From DASCOT01 sp036012155 (GTDB lineage Bacteria; Acidobacteriota; UBA890; WLXD01): 7,777 nucleotides of DNA. Every line of letters begins with the position of its first letter. Within the stretch, counting starts at the first letter, position 1. The DNA lies in assembly GCA_036012155.1 (NCBI GenBank), contig DASCOT010000107.1:1-7777 (forward strand), read 5' to 3'. Shown piece after piece: positions 1 through 5,847 of the stretch. Made by a program: the position numbers and the translations under genes. Below the pieces are notes generated by a model. That model saw only the letters and a program-made list of their open reading frames with translations, was not told the DNA's origin and did no database searches.

Positions 1-331
1 CCATGACATTCTCGAGGGCAGTCAGAGTGTGTAGTAGCTGGAAGTTCTGAAATACGAACCCGACCTTGTAGTTACGCAAGATCGACAGCTCGTCCTCGTC
101 GAGCGCGCTCAACGATTGTCCATCGATCAACACCTCGCCAGACGTCGGGCGGTCGAGTCCAGCACACAGCCCCAGCAACGTCGTCTTGCCGCTACCCGAC
201 GGCCCGACAACGGCGCACGTCGATCCCGGGGCGATGGCGAAGTCGACATCGCGCACCACCGTGAGCTCTCCGTGCGACGCTGCGAAAGTCTTGGTGAGAC
301 GACGCGCTTCCAGAATCGGAGCTGCGACCAT
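1..331 (-). CDS. ABC transporter ATP-binding protein, YbbA/LolD type (partial, N-terminal part)
   Basis: This is the N-terminal 110 residues of an ABC transporter ATPase; the window edge removes the rest, including the signature motif, Walker B and H-loop. Visible are the Walker A motif GPSGSGKT at residues 43-50, the stretch GLDRPTSGEV at about 58-67 that is typical of the LolD/MacB/YbbA branch, and the Q-loop FVFQNFQLL around Gln95. In this family the ATPase drives an FtsX/MacB-type permease that handles lipoproteins, envelope substrates or drugs rather than importing nutrients. It is divergent from a TesA-like esterase gene, the same arrangement as ybbA/tesA in E. coli, which favours a YbbA orthologue whose permease partner would lie to the left. 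The ATG at 331 gives the expected N-terminus, but no strong Shine-Dalgarno sequence precedes it. The family is sure; YbbA rather than LolD is inferred from the neighbour. Confidence 0.92.
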   Translation of the reverse strand, partial: MVAAPILEARRLTKTFAASHGELTVVRDVDFAIAPGSTCAVVGPSGSGKTTLLGLCAGLDRPTSGEVLIDGQSLSALDEDELSILRNYKVGFVFQNFQLLHTLTALENVM

Positions 332-475
332 GACGAGGGGCCGTTGCTGGGGGGAGGAAACCAATCATAGACAGATCCCGCCCGGCTCGACGCTCACGTA
401 TCGTCGACGCTCGGTGCTCGGTGCGTCATTAGAATAGAAGATCGTTGGTTTGCCCCATGGTTAAGGTGCTGGCTC
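332..475. promoter_or_regulatory. Divergent intergenic region between the ABC ATPase and the esterase, with short direct repeats
   Basis: This 144-base gap separates two divergent genes and should hold both promoters. On the plus strand TAGAAT at 430-435 resembles a -10 box (5 of 6), but no good -35 box stands at the usual distance. TCGACGCTC occurs at 387-395 and again at 404-412, 17 bases apart start to start, and the second copy runs into a perfect tandem GCTCGGT at 409-415 and 416-422. These could be operator half-sites or chance in GC-rich DNA. AAGG at 463-466 lies 9 bases before the GTG start of the esterase and is its likely ribosome binding site. Confidence 0.3.
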
Positions 476-1117
476 GTGACCCCCCGAACCATTCCGATTT
501 CGATCGCGCTGCTCGGCGCTCTGTTGTGGTCACCCGGCGGACTGGCGTCCCAGGAGGCCACCATCGTGTTTCTCGGCGACAGCCTGACCGCTGGCTTCGG
601 GCTCGAGCCGGAAGAGGCTTTTCCGGCGCTCATTCAGAAACGCATCGACGAGAGCGGTTGGCCCTATCGGGTGGTCAACGCCGGATCTAGCGGTGAGAGC
701 AGTGCTGGTGGTCTGCGCCGTGTGGATTGGCTACTGCGTGGTCCCATGCGCGTGCTGGTGCTGGAGCTCGGTGCCAACGATGGGCTTCGCGGCACACCTG
801 TCGAGAGCACGCGGTCCAATCTGGAGGCAATCATCGACAAGGCCCGTCTGGCCAAGCCGGGCGTAGTCATCGTCATCGCCGGGATGATGGTGCCACCGAA
901 TCTGGGAGAGCCGTACGCGAGTGACTTCCGCCAGCTATTTCCGGCGATTGCTGCCGCCAACTCGACCGAGCTCATTCCGTTCCTGCTTGAAGGCGGCGGG
1001 GGCCGTCCCGAGTACAACCTCGCTGACGGAATCCATCCAAACGCCGAAGGACATCGCATCGTCGCCGGCAACGTCTGGGCCGTTCTGGAACCGCTGTTGC
1101 GTCACCTCGGTCGCTAG
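476..1117 (+). CDS. tesA: TesA-like secreted arylesterase / acyl-thioesterase (GDSL, SGNH hydrolase)
   Basis: This 213-residue SGNH-fold hydrolase resembles E. coli TesA (thioesterase I / protease I / lysophospholipase L1), which cleaves acyl esters and acyl thioesters in the periplasm. All four family blocks are present: GDSLTAGFG with the nucleophile Ser36, the oxyanion-hole glycine in SSGESS (Gly73), GANDGLRG with oxyanion Asn101, and DGIHPN carrying Asp184 and His187 of the catalytic triad. A hydrophobic N-terminal segment (about residues 6-24, ending LAS) looks like a cleavable signal peptide, so the mature enzyme should be exported. The start is GTG at 476, with AAGG 9 bases upstream; the ATG at 457 is out of frame. 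The gene is divergent from a YbbA-type ABC ATPase, the classic context of tesA. The physiological substrate cannot be read from the sequence. Confidence 0.93.
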   Translation: MTPRTIPISIALLGALLWSPGGLASQEATIVFLGDSLTAGFGLEPEEAFPALIQKRIDESGWPYRVVNAGSSGESSAGGLRRVDWLLRGPMRVLVLELGANDGLRGTPVESTRSNLEAIIDKARLAKPGVVIVIAGMMVPPNLGEPYASDFRQLFPAIAAANSTELIPFLLEGGGGRPEYNLADGIHPNAEGHRIVAGNVWAVLEPLLRHLGR

Positions 1118-1159
1118 CCGCCCGGGCGGAAGGATCCGGCTGAGCATGTCTGGAGCCGG
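1118..1159. other. Palindrome and inverted repeat after the esterase gene
   Basis: Directly after the TAG stop of the esterase lies the perfect 12-base palindrome CCGCCCGGGCGG (1118-1129). It is followed by an inverted repeat, CCGGCT at 1136-1141 and AGCCGG at 1154-1159, with a 12-base loop. The site lies between two convergent genes and could help end transcription, but there is no T-run on either side, so it is not a standard intrinsic terminator. Confidence 0.25.
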
Positions 1160-1172
1160 CTGCGGCTGGCGT

Positions 1173-1322
1173 TCACTTGTTCGCTGCCGTTCCCCGATCG
1201 GGACGCGGGTCCGGAACCCTCACGACCAGGAGCTCGCCCTGCGCTCCGCCGAGATGCTCAACCTCGCTGCGGATCGACGGAACGCTGCGACCGAGCCCGA
1301 GCTGCGCCACCACGCCCGCCAT
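1173..1322 (-). pseudogene. C-terminal part of the small unidentified gene, in the shifted frame
   Basis: This 49-codon frame begins at an ATG (1322-1320) inside the preceding small gene and ends at TGA (1175-1173). It reads as a plausible protein tail: a helix with VVAQLGLGRSVPSIRSEVEHL, then the hydrophobic strand GELLVVRVPDP. Third codon positions are almost all G or C, unlike the competing frame. It is most simply the second half of the gene starting at 1467, separated by a +1 shift at 1321-1334, where a 7-base near-repeat (TCGCGAA/TCGCGAT on this strand) occurs; removing one copy joins the two frames. Independent translation from the internal ATG is possible but less likely, because the first frame stops about 64 bases further downstream. 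A sequencing or assembly error is an alternative to a true mutation. Confidence 0.4.
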
Positions 1323-1467
1323 CGCGATTCGCGAGTGCCACCATCTCGCGGGCGATCGCGTCCAGACCCTCGTCGCTGGTAAGCAACAACGCCGACAGGA
1401 AGACGACCCGCTGCGCGGCCTCAGGATAATCGGTGACGAGCTGCTTGACCTCGGCAGCGGTGGTCAT
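1258..1467 (-). CDS. Small unidentified protein, N-terminal frame of an apparently frameshifted gene
   Basis: I do not recognise this family. The open frame encodes 69 residues. The first 48 or so look like a real soluble alpha/beta protein (MTTAAEVKQLVTDYPEAAQR, a hydrophobic strand VVFLSALLL, then an acidic amphipathic helix), with third codon positions almost all G or C. From about 1323 downward the translation becomes a low-complexity run rich in Gly, Arg, Ala and Ser that looks like out-of-frame reading, while another frame becomes coding-like. It starts 13 bases after the stop of the MBL hydrolase gene on the same strand, so it is probably the third gene of that cluster, though no clear Shine-Dalgarno sequence precedes its ATG. 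The intact product would be about 95-97 residues. The helix followed by LGLG and beta strands faintly recalls roadblock/LC7-type small proteins, but that is only a guess. Confidence 0.5.
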   Translation of the reverse strand: MTTAAEVKQLVTDYPEAAQRVVFLSALLLTSDEGLDAIAREMVALANRDGGRGGAARARSQRSVDPQRG

Positions 1468-1480
1468 CGGCGGAAGGCGT

Positions 1481-2224
1481 TCAGTCGCCGACCACCTTCG
1501 AGCCGGGAACGATCTCGTCGTGGTCGCCTTCGTCGAAGCGTACCCAGCACTTCGTGCCGCCGTCGTAGTCGGGGGCCCGCAAGACCAACGTGGCCGGCTT
1601 GTCGAACGCCATACAAGGAGTCGATCCCTCTGGGTCCAGGCCGCGCCAAATGCGAATGAACGCGTTGTTCTCCCACTCCGCGCCGATCGTCGTGTCGTTG
1701 GTATGCCCGGGGCAAACGCGCGTTTCCGGTGGCAGCTTCATCAGCACCTCCATGATCGAGTGCTTGATGTCAGCATAGGTCGCGTGGCCCGGGGCCAGCG
1801 TGCCACCGATCGTTCCCTCGAACAGCGTGTCGCCTGTAAAGACGACCTCATCGTTGACCACCAGCGCCAGCATGCCAACCGTGTGGCCCGGCGTCAGCAG
1901 CGCTCGTATGCGGAGATCGCCGGACACGATCGCGTCGCCGTCGTTGAGATCGTGCTGGATGTCGGCGCAAAACTCGCGCTCGGTCGGATGACCCCAGATG
2001 TCGACGCCGAAGCGCTCGACGTACACCGCGTTGTTGATTATGTGATCGACGTGGTGGTGAGTCAGCAGCAGGTGGGTAATGGTGACCTCGTTGTCATCGA
2101 TGGCCGTGAGAATCGGTTCCACGGGGCCACCGGAGTCAATGAGCACCCCGTGCCCACCAGGCTTGTCCGCGACGACGAAGCTGTTCGACAGGTAGCCGTC
2201 GCTCATGCTGCGCTGGATGATCAT
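1481..2224 (-). CDS. Metallo-beta-lactamase-fold hydrolase, glyoxalase II-like
   Basis: This 247-residue MBL-fold enzyme has the full metal-binding set: THHHVDH with His56, His58, Asp60 and His61, TPGHT with His114, FTGDTLF with bridging Asp132, and CPGHT with His175. These allow two metal ions, usually zinc or iron, as in glyoxalase II, which hydrolyses thioesters such as S-lactoylglutathione. There is no signal peptide, so it should be cytoplasmic. The start at 2224 is supported by AGGGGAG (2235-2229) 4 bases upstream. It lies 57 bases downstream of a class III alcohol dehydrogenase gene on the same strand, as MBL genes also do beside mycothiol-dependent formaldehyde dehydrogenase in mycobacteria. 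That context suggests hydrolysis of S-formylglutathione or a related thiol ester, which is inference. The C-terminal 70 residues do not show an obvious glyoxalase II helical domain, so the substrate remains open. Confidence 0.9.
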   Translation of the reverse strand: MIIQRSMSDGYLSNSFVVADKPGGHGVLIDSGGPVEPILTAIDDNEVTITHLLLTHHHVDHIINNAVYVERFGVDIWGHPTEREFCADIQHDLNDGDAIVSGDLRIRALLTPGHTVGMLALVVNDEVVFTGDTLFEGTIGGTLAPGHATYADIKHSIMEVLMKLPPETRVCPGHTNDTTIGAEWENNAFIRIWRGLDPEGSTPCMAFDKPATLVLRAPDYDGGTKCWVRFDEGDHDEIVPGSKVVGD

Positions 2225-2228
2225 TTGT

Positions 2229-2235
2229 CTCCCCT
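2229..2235 (-). promoter_or_regulatory. Ribosome binding site of the MBL hydrolase
   Basis: AGGGGAG on the minus strand, 4 bases before the ATG at 2224, is a strong Shine-Dalgarno sequence. It favours this start over the internal ATG that would begin at MSDGYL. Confidence 0.6.
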
Positions 2236-2281
2236 ACCGGGTTTTTCTGGCGTTGCGGCGTCGGAACTCTGGACTCCGCCC

Positions 2282-3385
2282 TCAGAACGTAATGACTGAT
2301 CGGATCCCGTCCTGCGCCTCCATGAGATCGAAGCCCTTCATGACCTCGTCGAGCGTCAGGTGGTGCGATACCAGGCCATCGAGATCGAGCTTCCCTTCCA
2401 TGTACATGTCGACAAACTTCGGAACGTGGGTGCGCCCCTTGGCGCCGCCGAAGCTACCGCCTTGCACACGACGGCCAGTGATGAGGAACCGTGGGATGAT
2501 GTCCAGGGTCTCGCCTTTACCAGCCACGCCCAGCACCGTACACAGCCCCCAGCCCATGCGTGCCGCCTCGACCGCCTGCGCCATCACGCCGACGTGGCCG
2601 GTGGCCTCGAACGTGTAGTCAGCGCCCATACCCCCGGTCATCTCGACGATCTTGTCGACGGTGTCTGGCCCGCCAACCATCGTGTCGGTGGCGCCATAAT
2701 GGCGCGCCGAAGCCAGCCGGTCCTCGGACATGTCGACGGCGATAATGCGCCCGGCATCGGCGAGTTGGCAGCCCGCAACGGCCCCTAACCCGACGAGGCC
2801 GCAGCCAAAGACGGCGCAGGTCGATCCAGCCTCTACCTCCGCCTTGTACAAGGCCGCAGCCAGACCCGTGGTGGCGCCACACGCCAGCGTGCAGATCTTG
2901 TCGAGCGCCGCGTCCGGGTTGACCTTGGCCAGGGCAATCTCGGGCATGACTGTGTACTCGGCAAACGTGCTCGTGCCCATGAAGTGCCGGATCGGCGTGC
3001 CGTCGACGGAAAGGCGCGGGGTCCCATCGGGCATGTAGCCCTGCCCCTGCGTGTTGCGGATGGCCATACAGATGTTGGTCTTGCCGCTGCTGCAATGGCT
3101 GCACTCACCGCACTCGGGAGAGAACAGGCACACGACGTGATCGCCAGGCTTTACCGAAGTGACGCCCTCACCGACTTCTTCCACTACACCGGCACCCTCA
3201 TGCCCGAGCACCGTTGGCACGAATCCGCTCGGATCAGCGCCGCTCCAGGTGTACATGTCGGTGTGGCAGACGCCGCAGGCATGCACCTTGACCAGCGCCT
3301 CGCCGGCCTTCGGCGGAGCAATGTCGACCTCTTGGATCTCCAGCGGCTTGCCAAATTCCTGCAATAGCGCGGCGCGCATCTTCAC
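2282..3385 (-). CDS. frmA: Class III alcohol dehydrogenase / S-(hydroxymethyl)glutathione dehydrogenase
   Basis: This 367-residue zinc-dependent MDR dehydrogenase closely follows the FrmA/AdhC/ADH5 pattern. Such enzymes oxidise S-hydroxymethylglutathione, formed from formaldehyde and glutathione, to S-formylglutathione with NAD+; many also reduce S-nitrosoglutathione. Catalytic-zinc ligands are Cys40 (GVCHTD), His62 and Glu63 (LGHEGAG) and Cys169. Structural zinc is bound by Cys92, Cys95, Cys98 and Cys106. The class III segment AIRNTQGQGYMPDGT (108-122) carries Arg110, equivalent to the residue that contacts the glutathione carboxylate in human ADH5. The Rossmann motif GCGLVG is at 194-199, and Asp218 after the second strand indicates NAD. 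The longer open frame to 3469 is rejected: GTG at 3385 has AGGAGG 8 bases upstream and gives MKMRAA, matching the MKSRAA start of E. coli FrmA. A related thiol cofactor other than glutathione cannot be excluded. Confidence 0.94.
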   Translation of the reverse strand: MKMRAALLQEFGKPLEIQEVDIAPPKAGEALVKVHACGVCHTDMYTWSGADPSGFVPTVLGHEGAGVVEEVGEGVTSVKPGDHVVCLFSPECGECSHCSSGKTNICMAIRNTQGQGYMPDGTPRLSVDGTPIRHFMGTSTFAEYTVMPEIALAKVNPDAALDKICTLACGATTGLAAALYKAEVEAGSTCAVFGCGLVGLGAVAGCQLADAGRIIAVDMSEDRLASARHYGATDTMVGGPDTVDKIVEMTGGMGADYTFEATGHVGVMAQAVEAARMGWGLCTVLGVAGKGETLDIIPRFLITGRRVQGGSFGGAKGRTHVPKFVDMYMEGKLDLDGLVSHHLTLDEVMKGFDLMEAQDGIRSVITF

Positions 3386-3393
3386 GGCACGTA

Positions 3394-3399
3394 CCTCCT
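3394..3399 (-). promoter_or_regulatory. Ribosome binding site that fixes the dehydrogenase start
   Basis: AGGAGG on the minus strand is a perfect Shine-Dalgarno core. It stands 8 bases before GTG (3385) and 14 bases before the next ATG (3379), so the GTG is the better start. Confidence 0.7.
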
Positions 3400-3529
3400 G
3401 TCCGCCGCGGACTTCAGACTCTCTCGGACCACATCGCTTCAGAACGGCGCACGGTAGCATACAGCGCATCGATCCGGGCCGGGCAGGCTCGGCTAGAACC
3501 CACCCATAGGGCTAGCACAAGGCGGACCA

Positions 3530-4561
3530 ATGGAATCGCTGCTGACACAGCTCGAGGACGCCGGCGTGCAGCAACTGACAGTCTTCACCGACGCGGCCTC
3601 CGGATTGCGCGCCTTCTTGGTAATCGACGACACGACCCTCGGCCCCGCCGCGGGCGGCACCCGGACCTGGCGCTACGACTCGGCGGCGACGGCAATCGAA
3701 GATGCTCGGCGCCTGGCACGGGCCATGACGCTGAAGTGTGCGCTCGCTGGGGTCGACGCCGGAGGCGCCAAGATGGTGGTGATGGACCGTCCCGAACTCG
3801 ATCGTGCTGCCGCGTTCACGCTTCTGGGCCAGCGAATCGATGAAATGGGCGGCAGGTTCATGACTGCCGGTGACCTTGGAACGTCGCGCGCCGACCTGCA
3901 GACCATGGCGTCGCGGAGCCGCTGGGTACGCACCGACGAGACCGACATGTCTGTCATGGTGGCGCGAGGAGTGGTGGGTTGCGCGCGCGTCTGCGTGGAA
4001 GTCGCCGGCCATCCGGGTCTTGCGGACCTGCGCATCGGCGTTCAGGGGTGCGGTAGCGTCGGCGCCGCCGTGGCACGAGAATTCGCCGCCGCTGGAGCGC
4101 GGCTGATCGTCGCCGATCTCGACGACAGCGCGGCGACAAGAACCGCCGAATCCGTTGGTGGGACCGCCGTACCGGCGGCTGACATGCTGGCCGCCGACAT
4201 CGACCTACTCGCCCCTTGCGCTGCCGGCGGCCTGCTGACCGGCGCCGCGGCACGTCAGCTGAGAGCTTGGGCCATTTGTGGGGCCGCCAACAACATCCTC
4301 GCCACCCCCGAGGTCGAGCACGTGCTCGCTGAACGGGAGGTCCTGTTCGTGCCAGACGTCGTTTCTTCTTCGGGAGCAGTGATCTTGGGGATCTGCGATT
4401 TCCAGCAACGTGACGACCGCGAGACGCTGCTCAAGGGGCTGGCGCACACCGCCCGCGAGCTCTTGCAGGAATCGGTTGCCAGCGGCGTACCAACAACGCG
4501 CCTGGCGGAACGTAAGGCCCGCGAGCGCATCGCGCAGTCTACTTCGCCACGTACTTGGTGA
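3530..4561 (+). CDS. Leucine dehydrogenase-family (Glu/Leu/Phe/Val) amino-acid dehydrogenase
   Basis: This 343-residue enzyme has the two domains of the amino-acid dehydrogenase family that oxidatively deaminates branched-chain or aromatic amino acids to 2-oxo acids with NAD+. The substrate domain shows GPAAGGTRTW (38-47), Lys69 in MTLKCALAG and Lys81 in GGAK, which match the two catalytic lysines of leucine dehydrogenase, and TAGDLGT with Asp115. The NAD domain shows GCGSVG at 173-178, Asp196 after the second strand (NAD rather than NADP), and GAANN, the usual ribose and substrate-loop motif. Family motifs are slightly altered: GGAK for GGGK, GPAAGG for GPALGG and TAGD for TAED, so substrate preference may differ from classic leucine dehydrogenase. 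AAGG 7 bases upstream supports the ATG at 3530. The gene is divergent from the alcohol dehydrogenase and overlaps the next gene tail to tail. Confidence 0.88.
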   Translation: MESLLTQLEDAGVQQLTVFTDAASGLRAFLVIDDTTLGPAAGGTRTWRYDSAATAIEDARRLARAMTLKCALAGVDAGGAKMVVMDRPELDRAAAFTLLGQRIDEMGGRFMTAGDLGTSRADLQTMASRSRWVRTDETDMSVMVARGVVGCARVCVEVAGHPGLADLRIGVQGCGSVGAAVAREFAAAGARLIVADLDDSAATRTAESVGGTAVPAADMLAADIDLLAPCAAGGLLTGAAARQLRAWAICGAANNILATPEVEHVLAEREVLFVPDVVSSSGAVILGICDFQQRDDRETLLKGLAHTARELLQESVASGVPTTRLAERKARERIAQSTSPRTW

Positions 4562-5690
4562 TGCCGCCACCGGCCGTCGGACGTGATCCCGGGCCCTCCG
4601 CCACGTAGATGTGGCCTTCGGCATCCACCGCGACCCCCTCACCGGCAACACCCTGCAAGAACCGGACATCGTGGGGATGTGGGGGCACGAACCCGGTCAA
4701 CCGATCCTCACCAGCAGGCCCGATCCGTATGCCGTTCTTCCAACCCGGGTGATTCTGCACGACGGACTCCGAATCGATCGCATAGAGCGTGTCGTCGGCG
4801 GTGATGAACAGCCCGCTGATGCGGCTGTACTGCATGTAGATGTCGAGCAGTTCGCCTTCCTGGTCGAAGATCTGGATCCGATGGTTGCCGCGATCGGCAA
4901 CGTAGAGGCGCCCCAGCGAGTCGAACTCCATGGCGTGCGGCGTGCGGAACTGCCCCGGTCTGAAGCCGATCTCGCCCCACTCCTTGATGAAGGTGCCGTC
5001 AGCCGAGAACTTCAGGATTCGACCGGTGGCGCCTTCCGGTGGATCGGGGTTCTGACCGCTGTGCCCGTCGGAGACGAAGATGTCGCCGTTCGCGGCGGTA
5101 ATGACATCGCAGGGCTCATTGAGCTGCCCGGGCCCACTCCCTGGCTGACCGGCCGTCCCGAGTCGGAGCAGCTCCTCGCCCTCCGGGCTGAACTTGATGA
5201 CCTGGTGCCCCTTCGTTCCCGACTCGTTGCCCTGAGAATCGGTGACCCAGACGTTGCCGTCGACGTCGACGTGCAGCCCGTGCGGCAGCACGAACAGTCC
5301 CCGGCCGAACGCCGCCATGATCTCGCCGGTGTCCTTGTTGAACTTGAAGACCGGGTCACGGTCGGAGTTCTCTTCGCACCCGCCTGCCAGCGCCAGGCCT
5401 CCGCAGCGATCATAGGCCCAGATGTTGCCGTCGGGGTCTATGTCGATCCCTGCCGTGGAACCCCACTCACGGTTGTCTGGCAACGCTGCCCAATTCAGGA
5501 GCACCTCGCCGGTCGGATTCGGCAACTGCCGATCGACCCAATCGCTCGCAGTCCCCATCTCCGCCGCGGCGATCTCCGTGTCGGCCACCGGTGCCACAGC
5601 GTCGCCGCCGCAGGCAGCGACGCTCACGAACGATACGACCATGAGTCCCAAGCAGGTGGGCCTGCCGAAGAGCCTTCGATTGTCGGTCAT
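4539..5690 (-). CDS. NHL-repeat beta-propeller lipoprotein, peptidylamidoglycolate-lyase-like
   Basis: This 383-residue protein has a basic N-terminus, a hydrophobic stretch (about 14-26) and a lipobox VAAC with Cys27, so it is probably a lipoprotein on the periplasmic face. The rest is made of NHL-type propeller blades of the form D..G.(I/V)(W/Y)V.D....(R/Q)(V/I)..F, for example near residues 81-93, 137-152, 193-208, 251-276 and 352-365. The blade sequences resemble the lyase domain (PAL) of peptide-amidating enzymes. LPHGLHVD (His137), TPHAMEFD (His252) and PHPHD (His338/His340) lie where PAL has its zinc-binding histidines, and DRGNHRIQIF recalls its arginine segment. The true substrate is unknown; bacterial members could be lactonases, sugar-acid binders or simple scaffolds. 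ATG at 5690 with GGAGGA 5 bases upstream sets the start; the open frame upstream to 5897 runs into the neighbour and is not used. Confidence 0.85.
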   Translation of the reverse strand: MTDNRRLFGRPTCLGLMVVSFVSVAACGGDAVAPVADTEIAAAEMGTASDWVDRQLPNPTGEVLLNWAALPDNREWGSTAGIDIDPDGNIWAYDRCGGLALAGGCEENSDRDPVFKFNKDTGEIMAAFGRGLFVLPHGLHVDVDGNVWVTDSQGNESGTKGHQVIKFSPEGEELLRLGTAGQPGSGPGQLNEPCDVITAANGDIFVSDGHSGQNPDPPEGATGRILKFSADGTFIKEWGEIGFRPGQFRTPHAMEFDSLGRLYVADRGNHRIQIFDQEGELLDIYMQYSRISGLFITADDTLYAIDSESVVQNHPGWKNGIRIGPAGEDRLTGFVPPHPHDVRFLQGVAGEGVAVDAEGHIYVAEGPGSRPTAGGGITKYVAK

Positions 5691-5695
5691 TGCAA

Positions 5696-5701
5696 TCCTC
5701 C
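5696..5701 (-). promoter_or_regulatory. Ribosome binding site of the beta-propeller lipoprotein
   Basis: GGAGGA on the minus strand lies 5 bases before the ATG at 5690. It decides this start over the longer open frame, which has no such signal and would lose the signal peptide. Confidence 0.65.
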
Positions 5702-5847
5702 ATTCGCGTATTGCTCGGTCCGGTCCAGCCGAAGCATGGCTACCCAGACGCAGACCGGCAATCGCAATGTCCCTCCCTACGGGAGCCGAGTTCGGAGAGT
5801 ACGCGATCGGGAGTCGACGTACCCAGGAATGAGAGGTGGAAGTCGAG

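Noticed and set aside
1433..2299. Long plus-strand open frame (288 residues) opposite the MBL gene
   Set aside because: It is antisense to a clear metal-hydrolase gene, has no recognisable domain, and is expected from high-GC codon bias on the other strand.
3386..3469. Longer N-terminus for the alcohol dehydrogenase, starting at 3469
   Set aside because: The extra 28 residues do not resemble the family, and AGGAGG before GTG 3385 gives the expected FrmA N-terminus.
3386..3529. Possible promoters between the divergent dehydrogenase genes (for example TATGCT on the minus strand at 3461-3456)
   Set aside because: No -35 element stands at a suitable distance; the region must hold promoters but none can be placed from sequence alone.
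5773..5785. Small hairpin CTCCC-TAC-GGGAG between the BtuF-like gene and the lipoprotein gene
   Set aside because: The stem is only 5 base pairs and no T-run follows on either strand, so I do not call it a terminator.
5691..5847. Possible riboswitch or small RNA in the 157-base gap downstream of the BtuF-like gene
   Set aside because: I see no cobalamin-riboswitch-like conserved box or strong extended structure, and the position downstream of the uptake genes is wrong for it.
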